A stretch of 64,000 bases of DNA from Pseudomonas chlororaphis subsp. piscium (GCF_003850345.1 NZ_CP027707.1:5084001-5148000); one strand, 5' to 3'. Counted from the first letter of the stretch, positions 34,586 through 44,940 are shown. Notes: generated by a model from the letters alone, not told the origin. Numbers and translations are program-made.

Positions 34586-37237
34586 TCAGGCCTCTCCTTC
34601 AAGCTCGGGTTGCGCCTGCAACGGCAGGCACAAGGTGATGCAGGTACCACGCCCCTCGATCCCCTCGCCCACCGTGATACGCCCACCATGGGCACCGACC
34701 ATACCCTGACAGATCGCCAGCCCCAGGCCGGTGCCCTGCCCGCCACGATCGCCCCGGGCGGCGGTGTAGAACATGTCGAAAATCCGTGGGCGATCCTCCA
34801 CCGGAATCCCCGGCCCTTCATCGCTCACGGCAAACAACAGCTCGGTATCGCGGGTCCCGACACTCAGTTGCAAGCGGCCGTTGGCCGGCGAAAAGCGCGC
34901 GGCGTTTTCCAGGACATTGATCAGCGCCTGTTCGATCAGCGCCGCATGCACGAAAAGCAACGGCAGTTCGGCCGGCAGTTCGGTGCTGACCCGCAGCGGC
35001 GCCAGCACCACCCGCAGGCGATTCAGCGCGCTGCCAACGATATCGGCCGGCGCCACCCAGTCTCGCGCCAGCTTCAATGACCCATGCCCGAGACGAGTCA
35101 TGTCCAGCAGATTCTGAATGTAGCGATCCAGACGCTCGGCCTCATCGCGCGTACCTTCGAGCAGTTCGCGACGGTCTTCCAGGGGGATCGCCTCCCCCAG
35201 CGCCAGCAGGCTGTCGATGCTGCCGCGCATCGAAGTCAACGGCGTGCGCAAGTCATGGGATACCGAGGCCAGCAGCGCACTGCGCAATTGCTCGGTTTCA
35301 CCGTGTAGGCGCGCCGCCTCCAGATCCTCGGCCAACTGTGCCCGGGCCAAGGCCTGGGCCAGGGGCTGGCTCAAGGCGCTCAACAGGCGACGACGTTGGG
35401 CGTTGAGCTCCTCGCCTTCTTTCGGACAGACTCCAAGCAACCCCAGCGGCCCCTCGTCGACGGATAACGGCCACCACCACCAACGGCCGAAAGGCAGGGT
35501 TCCGGTGCCCATTCCCGCCGGCTGATCGTGTTGCCAGGCCCAGTCGGCGGCAGCCCGTTCAGACTCGGAAAACTGCAAAGGCCCACCCGTCTCGACCTTC
35601 CAGCCGCCCTGCCCGTCGCGATTGAGCAGGCACAGCTGCAGCTCCTTCCAGCCATTGAGGTGCTGCGCCGCGGCACTGACCACCGCCTGCCGATCGGTAG
35701 CGGCGGTGAGTTTGCGCGACAGGTCCAGCAGCTCGCTGGTTTCTTCCTGGGTGTCGCGCAATGCCTGCAACTGCCGACGCTGACGCGCCGCCAGGTTGCC
35801 GGTCAGGGCCGCCATCAACAGGAAGAACAGCAGCGTCAGCACGTCTTCCTCGCGCTGGATGGCGAAGGAAAACGTCGGCGGAATAAACAGGAAATCGTAT
35901 GTCAGGAACGACAAGGCCGCGCACACCAGCGCCGGCCCGAGACTGCTGCGCACCGCCACCAGCAGCACCGCGGCGAGGAACACCAGGGAGATATTCGGCA
36001 GCGCCAGCACGCTCGCCACCGCCCACGACAGCCCCGAGGCCAGGAGCGTCGCCAGCACTGCCAGGGCGTAGTCGAACCAGACCAGCGAACGCTCTGCCCG
36101 CAGGCGCGGCTGGCCGGGTTCATCCTCGCTGTCGAGCACGTTGATTTCCAGGCCCTGGGCGTTGCGCAGCAGGCGCGCCGCCAGGCCGCCGCCGAACAAA
36201 CGGCGGCGCAGACGTTTGCGTGACTGCCCCACCAGCACCAGGCTGGCGCGCCGCTCCGCGGCATGCTGGATCAGGGTTTTCGCCACCTCGCCGGCCCGTA
36301 GCAGGACCACCTCGCCGCCCAGGCGCTCGGCCAGTTGCTGAGCACTTTGCAGGCGCTGGCGGGATTGCTCGTCGGGAGCGCGGCCGTTATCCACATGCAC
36401 CAGGCTCCAGGGCAGATGCCGCCGCCGGGCCACATGGCTGGCATGGCGCACCAGGCGCTCGGCCTGGGCGTCGCCGTCGACCCCCACCAGCAAACGTCCG
36501 CGCACCGCCGGCGCGGCCTGCCCGAGCTTGCGATACCCCTGGGCCAGATCGTCGTCGACCTGCGCCGCCGCAGCCTGCATCGCCAGCTCGCGCAGCGCAG
36601 TGAGGTTGGTCTGGGTAAAGAACGCATCGATCGCCGCCCGGGCCTGCTCCGGCACATACACCTTGCCTTCGCGCAGGCGCTCCAGCAGCTCGCGCGGTGG
36701 CAGGTCCACCAGCAACAATTCGTAGGCTTCCTGCAGCACCCAGTCGGGCAGAGTCTCGCGGACCTGCACGCCGGTAATGCCGCGAATCTGATCGTTGAGA
36801 CTTTCCAGATGCTGCACGTTGACTGTGGTGAAGACGTCGATACCGGCCGCCAACAGCTCCTGAACATCTTGCCAGCGCTTGGCGTGCCGGCTGCCTGGGG
36901 CGTTGGTGTGGGCCAGTTCATCCACCAATACCAACTTGGGTTTGGCCTTGAGCAGACCGTCGAGGTCCATCTCTTCAAGCATCACCCCGCGGTATTCGGA
37001 ACGCACCAGCGGCTGTTGCGGCAAGCCGCCGAGCAAGGCTTCGGTTTCCGCCCGGCCATGGGTTTCCACCACCCCGGCCAGGACCTTCACCCCCTGGCGC
37101 AATTGCGTGTGCGCCGCCTGCAGCATGGCGTAGGTCTTGCCGACGCCTGGCGCGGCGCCGAGAAAAACCTTGAGCCGGCCGCGGCCGTCATGGGGCAGAT
37201 CGGCTAACAGTGCATCGGCGCGGCCGGAATCACTCAT
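34586..37237 (-). CDS. kdpD: KdpD sensor histidine kinase
   Basis: 883 residues with the full KdpD layout: N-terminal KdpD domain with Walker A FLGAAPGVGKTYAM and a Walker B-like VLVDELAHTNAPGSRH; a Usp-like domain (RLLVGVDGDAQAERLVRHAS); four membrane helices near residues 395-490; a GAF-like segment; HisKA with phosphoacceptor His in ASVSHDLRTPLTSMRG; and the HATPase block ending GQGTGLGLAICQGM. It senses low potassium and ionic conditions and controls KdpE phosphorylation. It is downstream of kdpC, 52 bp away. Confidence 0.97.
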   Translation of the reverse strand: MSDSGRADALLADLPHDGRGRLKVFLGAAPGVGKTYAMLQAAHTQLRQGVKVLAGVVETHGRAETEALLGGLPQQPLVRSEYRGVMLEEMDLDGLLKAKPKLVLVDELAHTNAPGSRHAKRWQDVQELLAAGIDVFTTVNVQHLESLNDQIRGITGVQVRETLPDWVLQEAYELLLVDLPPRELLERLREGKVYVPEQARAAIDAFFTQTNLTALRELAMQAAAAQVDDDLAQGYRKLGQAAPAVRGRLLVGVDGDAQAERLVRHASHVARRRHLPWSLVHVDNGRAPDEQSRQRLQSAQQLAERLGGEVVLLRAGEVAKTLIQHAAERRASLVLVGQSRKRLRRRLFGGGLAARLLRNAQGLEINVLDSEDEPGQPRLRAERSLVWFDYALAVLATLLASGLSWAVASVLALPNISLVFLAAVLLVAVRSSLGPALVCAALSFLTYDFLFIPPTFSFAIQREEDVLTLLFFLLMAALTGNLAARQRRQLQALRDTQEETSELLDLSRKLTAATDRQAVVSAAAQHLNGWKELQLCLLNRDGQGGWKVETGGPLQFSESERAAADWAWQHDQPAGMGTGTLPFGRWWWWPLSVDEGPLGLLGVCPKEGEELNAQRRRLLSALSQPLAQALARAQLAEDLEAARLHGETEQLRSALLASVSHDLRTPLTSMRGSIDSLLALGEAIPLEDRRELLEGTRDEAERLDRYIQNLLDMTRLGHGSLKLARDWVAPADIVGSALNRLRVVLAPLRVSTELPAELPLLFVHAALIEQALINVLENAARFSPANGRLQLSVGTRDTELLFAVSDEGPGIPVEDRPRIFDMFYTAARGDRGGQGTGLGLAICQGMVGAHGGRITVGEGIEGRGTCITLCLPLQAQPELEGEA

Positions 37238-37289
37238 GCATTTTTCTCTCTGAACTCAAATCATCGACATACAGACTTGTAGCAGCTGG

Positions 37290-37844
37290 CTACAGGGCGA
37301 GCTTTTCCAGCGCCATGTTCAAGGCCAGCACATTGACCACCGGCGGACCGACCAGAGGCTGCTCGACATGAGCATCCACCAGTTGCTGCAGCGTGGCGAC
37401 CGGCAGGTTGCGCGCCGCCGCGACCCGCGCCAGTTGATAGTTAATCGCCGCCGGAGGCAAGTGCGGATCCAGGCCGCTGCCCGAAGTCGTCAGCAACGCC
37501 AGCGGTACCGGCCCCTGCCCTGGCACTGCCAGCTTGTTGGCGTCGTCGATCACGCGGGTGGCCAGGGCCGGGTTGCTCGGTGCCAGGTTGCTCGCACTGC
37601 TGGACACCGTGGCAAAGGCACCGGCCGATGGACGCGGGTGGAACCAGCTGTCGCCGCTGAAATCCTGGGCGATCAGGGCCGAACCACGGACCTGGCCCAC
37701 GCCATCGAGCACCAGGCTGCCATTGGCCTGTTTAGGGAACGCTACCTGGGCCACGCCGGTGACCACCAGTGGATAGGCCACGCCAGTGATCAGGGTCATC
37801 AACACAATCAGGCTCAGGGCCGGACGCAATACAGTGGACATCAT
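37290..37844 (-). CDS. kdpC: KdpC, potassium-transporting ATPase subunit C
   Basis: 184 residues: a single N-terminal membrane helix ([20 protein letters not shown]) then the periplasmic domain with [56 protein letters not shown] and the C-terminal [12 protein letters not shown]. KdpC stabilises the KdpA-KdpB interface. GAGGA precedes two adjacent ATGs at 37844 and 37841. A REP-like element separates it from kdpB. Confidence 0.97.
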   Translation of the reverse strand: MMSTVLRPALSLIVLMTLITGVAYPLVVTGVAQVAFPKQANGSLVLDGVGQVRGSALIAQDFSGDSWFHPRPSAGAFATVSSSASNLAPSNPALATRVIDDANKLAVPGQGPVPLALLTTSGSGLDPHLPPAAINYQLARVAAARNLPVATLQQLVDAHVEQPLVGPPVVNVLALNMALEKLAL

Positions 37845-37880
37845 CAAATCCTCGATTCGGTTAACAAGCTCACCCCAAAC

Positions 37881-37948
37881 GCTGTAGGAGCCGACCTGCT
37901 GGCGATGCTTCAGTGACAGCGCCTCGCCGGCAGGCTCGCCCCTCCAGG
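37881..37948. repeat. REP-like element between kdpB and kdpC
   Basis: GTAGGAGCCGACCTGCTGGC is followed, after a 17-nt loop, by its imperfect inverse TCGCCGGCAGGCTCGCCCCT. This is the standard Pseudomonas fluorescens-group REP pair. It lies inside the kdp operon, where it may attenuate expression of kdpC and kdpD relative to kdpFAB or protect mRNA ends. Confidence 0.75.
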
Positions 37949-37955
37949 GATGGGG

Positions 37956-40058
37956 TTACACCAGGTGCAAAGCGGTCAGCAGCATGTCGATCAGCTTGAT
38001 GCCCAGGAACGGCACCAGGATCCCGCCCAGGCCATAGATCAGCAGGTTGCGGCGCAGCAGATGGGCCGCGCTGGCCGCCTGCACCCGCACCCCGCGCAGG
38101 GCCAGCGGAATCAGCACGACAATGATCAGGGCGTTGAACACGATCGCCGAAAGGATCGCGCTCTGCGGGCTGCTCAGTTGCATGACGTTAAGCACGCCGA
38201 GCTGTGGATAAATCGCCGCGAACAGCGCCGGCAGGATCGCGAAGTACTTGGCTATGTCGTTGGCAATGGAAAAGGTGGTCAGGGCGCCACGGGTCACCAG
38301 CAGCTCCTTGCCGATCTGCACCACGTCCAGCAGCTTGGTCGGATCGCTGTCGAGGTCGACCATGTTCGCCGCTTCGCGCGCCGCCTGGGTGCCATCGTTC
38401 ATTGCCATGCCGACGTCGGCCTGGGCCAGCGCCGGGGCGTCGTTGGCGCCGTCGCCGCACATGGCGACCAGGCGGCCGTCGTTCTGCTCGTGGCGAATGC
38501 GCGCCAGCTTTTTCTCCGGCGTGGCTTCGGCCAGCACGTCATCCACCCCGGCCTCCGCGGCAATGGCGGCGGCGGTCAGCGGGTTGTCACCGGTCACCAT
38601 CACGGTGCGGATCCCCAGCTTGCGCAGCTCGGCGAAACGCTCGCGGATACCGGGCTTGACCACGTCCTTGAGGTGAATGGCGCCAAGCAGCTTGCCCTCG
38701 GCGCACACCAGCAACGGCGTGCCGCCGCTCTGGGCGATCTTGTCGATCTCCCGGGACAGCGCCGGGGCCAGGTCGCCACGCTGCAGACCGACGAAGGCCA
38801 GTACCGAATCCACCGCGCCCTTGCGATAGACCCGCCCCTGATAGTCGACACCGGACAGCCGGGTTTCAGCACTGAAGGGCACGGCGGTCAGCATTTCAGC
38901 GCCCGGCTCGGGCTGTGGATAAAGCCCACGCAGATACTCGACGATGGATTTGCCTTCCGCCGTGTCGTCCGCCAGCGAGGCCAGCAAGGTGGCCTCGGCC
39001 ATTTCCTGATGGTTGACCCCAGGCGCCGAGTGGATGGCCGCGCAGCGACGGTTACCGAAGGTGATGGTGCCGGTCTTGTCCAGCAGCAGGACATGCACGT
39101 CACCCGCCGCTTCCACCGCGCGACCGGATTTGGCGATCACGTTCAGCCGCACCAGGCGGTCCATCCCGGCGATGCCGATGGCCGACAGCAGGCCACCGAT
39201 GGTGGTCGGAATCAAGGTCACCAGCAACGCCACCAGGAACACCAGCGGCAGGCTGCCGTTGGCAAAGTGGGCGAACGGCTGCAGGGTCACGACCACGATC
39301 AGGAAGATCAGGGTCAGGCCGATCAGCAGGATATCCAGCGCCACTTCGTTCGGGGTCTTCTGGCGCTTGGCGCCTTCCACCAAGGCGATCATGCGATCGA
39401 GGGTCGACTCGCCCGGATTGCTGGTAATACGCACCAACAACCAGTCGGACACCAGGCGGGTATTGCCGGTCACGGCCGAGCGATCGCCGCCGGACTCGCG
39501 AATGACCGGAGCCGACTCACCGGTGATCGCCGCCTCGTTGACCGCGGCAATGCCTTCGATGACTTCACCGTCACCGGGGATCATCTCGCCGGCCTCGACA
39601 CGCACCACATCGCCTTTGCGCAGATTGGCGGCAGGGATCACCTGGAAACTGCCATTGGCCTTCTTCAGGCGGGCACTCAGGCCTTCGCTACCGGCCTTGA
39701 GGCTGTCGGCGCGGGCCTTGCCACGACCTTCAGCCAAGGCCTCGGCGAAGTTGGCGAACAGCACGGTGAACCACAGCCAGAGGGCGATCTGCGCGGCGAC
39801 GAAGGTCGGCACCGCGGTATCCGGCACCAGGCACAGTACCGTGGTCAGGATCGCGGTCAGTTCGACCACCAGCATCACCGGTGAACGTTGCAGCTGGCGC
39901 GGATCGAGCTTGACGAAGGCTTGCACCAGGGCTGGACGCCACAGGGCTGCGATCGAGGTTTTCTGTTGCTCGGCAGCAGTGTGTTTCGAGGCCACGGCTT
40001 TAGCGCCAGGCATTTCAGTTACAGCCTTCTTGGAGGCAGGAACAGGCATATTCATCAT
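37956..40058 (-). CDS. kdpB: KdpB, P-type ATPase catalytic subunit
   Basis: 700 residues. The phosphorylated Asp327 lies in [12 protein letters not shown]; the actuator TGES motif ends at Ser182, the equivalent of the inhibitory-phosphorylation serine in E. coli; [10 protein letters not shown] and [12 protein letters not shown] complete the P domain. Seven membrane helices are placed as expected. An N-terminal extension of about 20 residues ([20 protein letters not shown]) precedes the conserved start. With KdpA, KdpC and KdpF it forms the high-affinity potassium pump. GAGGA precedes tandem ATGs; kdpA ends seven bases upstream. Confidence 0.98.
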   Translation of the reverse strand: MMNMPVPASKKAVTEMPGAKAVASKHTAAEQQKTSIAALWRPALVQAFVKLDPRQLQRSPVMLVVELTAILTTVLCLVPDTAVPTFVAAQIALWLWFTVLFANFAEALAEGRGKARADSLKAGSEGLSARLKKANGSFQVIPAANLRKGDVVRVEAGEMIPGDGEVIEGIAAVNEAAITGESAPVIRESGGDRSAVTGNTRLVSDWLLVRITSNPGESTLDRMIALVEGAKRQKTPNEVALDILLIGLTLIFLIVVVTLQPFAHFANGSLPLVFLVALLVTLIPTTIGGLLSAIGIAGMDRLVRLNVIAKSGRAVEAAGDVHVLLLDKTGTITFGNRRCAAIHSAPGVNHQEMAEATLLASLADDTAEGKSIVEYLRGLYPQPEPGAEMLTAVPFSAETRLSGVDYQGRVYRKGAVDSVLAFVGLQRGDLAPALSREIDKIAQSGGTPLLVCAEGKLLGAIHLKDVVKPGIRERFAELRKLGIRTVMVTGDNPLTAAAIAAEAGVDDVLAEATPEKKLARIRHEQNDGRLVAMCGDGANDAPALAQADVGMAMNDGTQAAREAANMVDLDSDPTKLLDVVQIGKELLVTRGALTTFSIANDIAKYFAILPALFAAIYPQLGVLNVMQLSSPQSAILSAIVFNALIIVVLIPLALRGVRVQAASAAHLLRRNLLIYGLGGILVPFLGIKLIDMLLTALHLV

Positions 40059-40065
40059 TAAGTCC

Positions 40066-41775
40066 TCAGCCCTTCATTCCAAAGGCAGCCAAGCTCAAGT
40101 GTTCGGCAATCGGGCCCAGCGCCAGGGTCGGCAAAAAGGTCAGCCCGCCCACCAGCAGAATGGTCATGGTCAGCAGCGTGACGAACAGCGGACCATGGGT
40201 CGGGAAGCTGTTCTGGTCGGTCGGCGCGGTCTTTTTCAGCGCCAGGCTGCCGGCCAGGGCCAGCACCGGCAGGATGTAGCCAAAGCGGCCGATCAACATG
40301 CCCAGGCCCAGCATCAGGTTGTGAAACGAGGTATTGGCACCCAGGCCGGCAAAAGCCGAACCGTTGTTGGCGCTGGCCGAGGTGTAGGCGTACAGCAACT
40401 GGCTGAACCCATGGGCACCGGGGTTGCTCACCGCTGCCACCGGCCCCGGCAGGCTCGCGGCGATGGCGCTCAATACCAGCACGCCGACCGGCATCACCAT
40501 CAGCGTCACCACCAGCAACTGCACTTCCTTGGCCTGCAGCTTCTTGCCCAGGTATTCCGGGGTACGCCCAATCATCAGGCCGGCGAGGAATACCGCGATC
40601 AGCACGTTCAGCAACATGCCGTAGAGGCCCGCGCCAACGCCGCCGAAGATCACTTCGCCGACCATCATGTTGATCAGCGCAACCATGCCGCTCAGCGGGC
40701 TGAGGCTGTCATGCATGCCGTTGACCGAACCGTTGGAGGCCGCGGTGGTGGTCACCGACCAGAGCACGGTGGCAGTGGTACCGAAGCGCGCTTCCTTACC
40801 CTCGAGCGGCGCAGTCTGCTCGACCGCGACATTGTTCAGGGTCGGGTTGGGCTGGTACTCGGCCCACAGCGAAGTCGCGCCGCCGATCAGGAACAAAGCC
40901 AGCATGCAGGCGATGATCGCCCGGCTCTGGCGCAGGTCCTTGACGTAATGGCCGAAGGTGAACACCAGGGCCACCGGGATCAGAATGATCGAGGCCACCT
41001 CGAACAGGTTGCTCCAGGCCGTCGGGTTCTCGAACGGATGCGCCGAGTTGACGCCGAAGAAGCCCCCGCCGTTGGTACCCAGTTGCTTGATGGCGATCTG
41101 GCTGGCGGCCGGGCCCAGTGGAATCACCTGATCGACGCCCTGCAGAGTCACGGCGTGAACATACTGGACGAAGGTTTGCGGTACGCCCTGCCAGACCAGG
41201 AACAATGCCAGCAGCAGACACAGCGGCAACAGGCCGTAGAGGGTGGCGCGGGTCATGTCGACCCAGAAGTTGCCCAGGGTCCGCGCCGAGCGCCGGCCGA
41301 TGCCGCGGCACAGGGCAACCAGCACGGCGAGGCCGGTGGCGGCGCTGACAAAGTTTTGCACGGTCAGGCCGATCATCTGGCTCAGATAGCTCAGGGAGGC
41401 TTCACCGCTGTAGGACTGCCAGTTGGTGTTGGTCATGAAGCTGACCGCGGTGTTGAACGCCAACGTCCACTCCTGCCCCGGCAGATTCTGCGGATTGAGC
41501 GGCAAATGGTCCTGGAACAACAGAATCGTGAACAGCAACAGGAAGCCGGCCAGGTTAAACGCAAGCAGGGCCAGGGTGTATTTCTGCCAGCTCTGTTCGC
41601 TTTGCGCATCGACGCCCGAGAGCCGGTAACAGGCGCGCTCCACCGGCCCCAACAGCGGCGTCAGCCAAGTGCGCTGGCCCTCCATCACCTTGTAGTAGAA
41701 CCGCCCCAGGAAAGGCGCGGGCAGCAGCACCAAGGCAAAGAAGCCGAGGATCAGCCAATAGTCATAACTGTGCAT
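40066..41775 (-). CDS. kdpA: KdpA, potassium channel-like subunit
   Basis: 569 residues, ten membrane helices with four selectivity-filter-like loops, visible as [50 protein letters not shown] and [18 protein letters not shown]. KdpA binds potassium with micromolar affinity and passes it through an intramembrane tunnel to KdpB. The ATG at 41775 follows AGGAG. kdpF stops eight bases upstream. Confidence 0.98.
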   Translation of the reverse strand: MHSYDYWLILGFFALVLLPAPFLGRFYYKVMEGQRTWLTPLLGPVERACYRLSGVDAQSEQSWQKYTLALLAFNLAGFLLLFTILLFQDHLPLNPQNLPGQEWTLAFNTAVSFMTNTNWQSYSGEASLSYLSQMIGLTVQNFVSAATGLAVLVALCRGIGRRSARTLGNFWVDMTRATLYGLLPLCLLLALFLVWQGVPQTFVQYVHAVTLQGVDQVIPLGPAASQIAIKQLGTNGGGFFGVNSAHPFENPTAWSNLFEVASIILIPVALVFTFGHYVKDLRQSRAIIACMLALFLIGGATSLWAEYQPNPTLNNVAVEQTAPLEGKEARFGTTATVLWSVTTTAASNGSVNGMHDSLSPLSGMVALINMMVGEVIFGGVGAGLYGMLLNVLIAVFLAGLMIGRTPEYLGKKLQAKEVQLLVVTLMVMPVGVLVLSAIAASLPGPVAAVSNPGAHGFSQLLYAYTSASANNGSAFAGLGANTSFHNLMLGLGMLIGRFGYILPVLALAGSLALKKTAPTDQNSFPTHGPLFVTLLTMTILLVGGLTFLPTLALGPIAEHLSLAAFGMKG

Positions 41776-41783
41776 AGCCGCTC

Positions 41784-41873
41784 CTAGTTCCGATCCGCGC
41801 GCAACAGCGCAACCAGCAGATAAATGAACAGCCCCACTGCCAGCAGCAGGGACACCCCGTCCAGAACGCTCAT
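41784..41873 (-). CDS. kdpF: KdpF, small stabilising subunit
   Basis: 29 residues, one membrane helix: MSVLDGVSLLLAVGLFIYLL, then VALLRADRN. This agrees with KdpF of other species (a 29-residue hydrophobic peptide ending in a few polar residues) that sits at the KdpA periphery and stabilises the complex. GGAGAG precedes the ATG. It is the first gene of the kdp operon and is short enough to be missed by automated calling. Confidence 0.93.
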   Translation of the reverse strand: MSVLDGVSLLLAVGLFIYLLVALLRADRN

Positions 41874-41960
41874 GGAATCTCTCCGTCGTACGGCAATCGC
41901 CGCGTGTGGGGCATTGTCCGCAGGGAGGCTGTAAAGGAACGAGATCGAGGGGGTGGGCGA

Positions 41961-42003
41961 CGCATAAAGAAAGCGTAAAGAAAGGCTTTACGCGGGATTT
42001 ACA
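41961..42003 (-). promoter_or_regulatory. Candidate KdpE operator upstream of kdpF
   Basis: Within about 43 bp, GCATAAAG and GCGTAAAG stand 11 bp apart. The second forms a perfect inverted repeat with CTTTACGC across a 5-bp spacer, and TTTACA follows. The array is symmetric about 41983 and lies about 90 bp before the kdpF start. Placement and helical phasing suit a tandem OmpR-family dimer site. No identity to the E. coli KdpE box is claimed. Confidence 0.55.
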
Positions 42004-42271
42004 CCGGCAATCGGCGCGGCCTGGGGAGGGGGCGGGCGGGCATCGCGAGCTGGCTTGCAGTTGCACCGGGGACAGGATGCATGGAGAAACATACCTACCG
42101 CCGCCCTCCTCTGTTGCACGGCTGTGCACCAATCCAGACGCCTTCAGCCCTGAAACAACTGGCAACATCCTCGATACGACAGCTTTTGGCGCTTTACGAC
42201 GCCCGTTTTCGCTCTGGCATGAGCGCTGCAGTGAGCAGCCCGAGCATTTCATTCCGCTCCGGGAGCCACGC

Positions 42272-43636
42272 ATGAACACACAACTCAAACCAACGCTGGG
42301 CACGCTGCATTTATGGGGGATCGCGGTCGGGCTGGTGATCTCCGGGGAATACTTCGGCTGGAGTTACGGCTGGGGTGTCGCCGGCACCCTGGGCTTTTTG
42401 CTGACCTCGCTGATGGTCGCGGCCATGTACACCTGTTTCATCTTCAGCTTCACCGAGCTGACCACTGCCATTCCCCATGCCGGCGGGCCCTTTGCCTACA
42501 GCCGCCGGGCCTTCGGTGAAAAAGGCGGGCTGATCGCCGGGCTGGCGACCCTGATCGAATTCGTCTTCGCGCCACCGGCCATCGCCCTGGCGATCGGCGC
42601 CTACTTGAATGTGCAGTTCCCGGCCCTGGACCCGAAACATGCGGCGGTCGGTGCCTACATTGTGTTCATGGGGCTGAACATTCTCGGGGTCAAACTCGCC
42701 GCCACCTTCGAGCTGGTGGTCTGCGTGCTGGCGGTGGCGGAACTGCTGGTGTTCATGGGCGTGGTCGCGCCGGCCTTCAGCTTCAGCAACTTCGCCCTCA
42801 ACGGCTGGGCCGGTTCGGACACCTTCGGCGCGCCAGCGATTGCCGGGATGTTCGCGGCGATTCCATTCGCTATCTGGTTCTTCCTCGCCATCGAAGGCGC
42901 GGCCATGGCCGCCGAGGAAGCCAAGGACCCGAAACGCACCATCCCCAAGGCCTACATCAGCGGCATTCTGACCCTGGTGCTGCTGGCCATGGGCGTGATG
43001 TTCTTCGCCGGCGGCGTGGGCGACTGGCGCACCCTGTCGAACATCAACGACCCGCTGCCCCAGGCCATGAAAGCGGTGGTCGGGGACAACTCCGGCTGGC
43101 TGCACATGCTAGTGTGGATTGGCCTGTTCGGCCTGGTGGCGAGCTTCCACGGCATCATTCTTGGTTACTCGCGGCAGTTCTTCGCCCTCGCCCGCGCCGG
43201 CTATCTGCCGGCGTCCCTGGCCAAGCTGTCGCGCTTCCAGACGCCGCACCGCGCCATCATCGCCGGCGGCCTGATTGGCATCGCCGCCATCTACAGCGAT
43301 GGCCTGATCAACCTGGGCGGCATGACCCTGACCGCGGCGATGATCACCATGGCCGTATTCGGCGCCATCGTGATGTACATCATGAGCATGCTCAGCCTGT
43401 TCAAGCTGCGCAGGGTCGAACCGTACCTGGAGCGCACCTTCCGCGCCCCGGGCTACCCGCTGGTCCCGGCCATTGCCCTGGCGCTGGCCGTGGTCTGCCT
43501 GGTGGCCATGGCCTGGTTCAACAGCCTGATCGGCCTGATCTTCCTCGGTTTCATGGCAGCCGGTTTCGTCTACTTCCAACTGACCGCGCAACTGCGCGCC
43601 AATGCCCCGGCGGATGCGATGCTGACCGGACTCTGA
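42272..43636 (+). CDS. Ethanolamine permease-like APC transporter
   Basis: 454 residues, about twelve membrane helices, APC superfamily. GLVISGEYFGWSYGWGVAGT near the N-terminus is the hallmark of the ethanolamine permease group (EutP/Eat of pseudomonads), followed by TTAIPHAGGPFAYSRRAFGE and IEGAAMAAEEAKDPKRTIPK. The ethanolamine ammonia-lyase genes eutBC are not adjacent, so ethanolamine as substrate is inferred from family only. The ATG follows GGGAG. It is divergent from kdpF across about 400 bp. Confidence 0.82.
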   Translation: MNTQLKPTLGTLHLWGIAVGLVISGEYFGWSYGWGVAGTLGFLLTSLMVAAMYTCFIFSFTELTTAIPHAGGPFAYSRRAFGEKGGLIAGLATLIEFVFAPPAIALAIGAYLNVQFPALDPKHAAVGAYIVFMGLNILGVKLAATFELVVCVLAVAELLVFMGVVAPAFSFSNFALNGWAGSDTFGAPAIAGMFAAIPFAIWFFLAIEGAAMAAEEAKDPKRTIPKAYISGILTLVLLAMGVMFFAGGVGDWRTLSNINDPLPQAMKAVVGDNSGWLHMLVWIGLFGLVASFHGIILGYSRQFFALARAGYLPASLAKLSRFQTPHRAIIAGGLIGIAAIYSDGLINLGGMTLTAAMITMAVFGAIVMYIMSMLSLFKLRRVEPYLERTFRAPGYPLVPAIALALAVVCLVAMAWFNSLIGLIFLGFMAAGFVYFQLTAQLRANAPADAMLTGL

Positions 43637-43665
43637 GTAGGCGGCATCCCTCTGTAGTTGGCCTG

Positions 43666-43698
43666 CGTAGCCGAATGCGACCTTTGGCTGCGGCTACG
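43666..43698. repeat. Inverted repeat after the permease gene
   Basis: CGTAGCCG and CGGCTACG flank an inner GCC...GGC pairing. This is a frequently repeated intergenic motif in pseudomonads. There is no T-run. Confidence 0.5.
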
Positions 43699-43838
43699 GA
43701 CGGAAGATTGATGCAAGAGAGGTTACCGGGGCAGATCGGGCCTACAATGGAACCACTGCGAAACGCTGTAACTCGAAGTGGTACGGCAGCTTGACGGGCG
43801 AAACCCTCGCCCGCCGGCATGCCCTCAAGGAGAGCCCT

Positions 43839-44006
43839 ATGCCCTGGTATGCCTGGTTGATTCTGATCGTTGCAATCGGCTCGATCGTCGGCGGTTTGAT
43901 GATGTTGCGCGACACCGCCAACAAGGTGGAACTGACCGAGGAGCAACGCAAGCGCGTTGCTGAACGCAACGCGGAAGCGGATGCCAAGGACGCGCAGGAC
44001 CGCTGA
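43839..44006 (+). CDS. DUF2897 small membrane protein
   Basis: 55 residues: one N-terminal membrane helix (MPWYAWLILIVAIGSIVGGL) followed by a charged cytoplasmic tail (ELTEEQRKRVAERNAEADAK). The pattern is DUF2897, function unknown. AAGGAG precedes the ATG at good spacing, and a terminator follows, so it is a free-standing short gene. Confidence 0.85.
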   Translation: MPWYAWLILIVAIGSIVGGLMMLRDTANKVELTEEQRKRVAERNAEADAKDAQDR

Positions 44007-44025
44007 CTGGATAACCCGATCGAAC

Positions 44026-44058
44026 AGCCCCGCCATTCACACAATGGCGGGGCTTTTT
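44026..44058. terminator. Intrinsic terminator after the DUF2897 gene
   Basis: The stem AGCCCCGCCATT / AATGGCGGGGCT with a CACAC loop is followed by five T. It serves the plus-strand gene and lies between two convergent genes. Confidence 0.92.
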
Positions 44059-44073
44059 ATTTCCTCAGCGGCA

Positions 44074-44925
44074 TTATTTCTCCCAGGCAGCCTTGGCGAT
44101 CTGCAGACCGTGCAGGCCTTTGTAGGCAGCCCGTTCTGGCTGGCTCCAGCCTTCGAGCAATGCTTCGTCGAGACGATAGACCTCCACGCCTAAGGGGCGG
44201 CAGACGCTGAGCGGGTCCTGGGCCTCCGGCCCCCACATGGGCAGCGACAGATCGCCGCCCGGGCAGGTCGACAGCGCGCACAACAGATCGATTTCGGCAA
44301 AGAACTCCAGGTAATCGCCCTTCTGCGCAGGACAGGCCTTCATGAAATACATGTCGTCATGATTGAGCCCGGTGCACTGGAAGATATTCAGCACGTCGTG
44401 CACATCGAACTCGGTCAGCCCATGGGGCAGGACCGCGCGCGTCAGGTTGGAATGGCAATGGTGATGGAAGTCCTCCCCGGTGAGCATGCGGTTCACGTAG
44501 GGGTCGCAGCGCGTGCCGAGCAGGTCGTGCAAGCGCCCGCCATGCTCGTCGATGCCGTAACCGGCCAGGCTGTCATCGGTGATGGTCACCAGCGGCCGCA
44601 GGAACGGCAGGTTCGACCACAGCCGGTCATGGGTGCTGACATGCGCGCCCTGCAACTGCCGGGTACGCGCCGCCCACAAACGCTCCCGCGGATCGTTGGC
44701 ATTCCAGACGTTGAAGTCCCCAACCTGTGGGCCGGCCGGTGTGGTCACCCGGAACACATGTCCAGCCGGCACATGCCAGGCGCGCCCGGTGCGGATCGGC
44801 ACCTCGAATTGCTCGATCAAGGTACGTCGGTCCTTGCTGTCGCGGACCCGCTCATAAAAGGCCGTGTCCACCTGCAGGGCCGAGCCTTTGCTGACCTGAT
44901 AAGCCGCGGGATAGTCTTTGTACAT
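44074..44925 (-). CDS. DUF1989 / urea carboxylase-associated family protein
   Basis: 283 residues. VPAGHVFRVTTPAGPQVGDF and FNVWNANDPRERLW, then SNLPFLRPLVTITDDSL, FHHHCHSNLTRA with clustered histidines, NIFQCTGLNHDDMYFMKACP and GDLSLPMWG are DUF1989 marks. Members accompany urea carboxylase or guanidine degradation as paired proteins that may act as carboxyguanidine deiminase subunits. Here only one copy occurs and no urea carboxylase is nearby, so the substrate is open. A GntR regulator gene lies 15 bp upstream in the same direction. Confidence 0.85.
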   Translation of the reverse strand: MYKDYPAAYQVSKGSALQVDTAFYERVRDSKDRRTLIEQFEVPIRTGRAWHVPAGHVFRVTTPAGPQVGDFNVWNANDPRERLWAARTRQLQGAHVSTHDRLWSNLPFLRPLVTITDDSLAGYGIDEHGGRLHDLLGTRCDPYVNRMLTGEDFHHHCHSNLTRAVLPHGLTEFDVHDVLNIFQCTGLNHDDMYFMKACPAQKGDYLEFFAEIDLLCALSTCPGGDLSLPMWGPEAQDPLSVCRPLGVEVYRLDEALLEGWSQPERAAYKGLHGLQIAKAAWEK

Positions 44926-44940
44926 GGTTGAAACCCTCGA

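Noticed and set aside
37950..41787. Very long plus-strand open frames of 644 and 924 codons
   Set aside because: They lie antisense to kdpB and kdpA, which are unmistakable. Their translations are rich in H, Q, R and G, typical of high-GC shadow frames, and show no domain.
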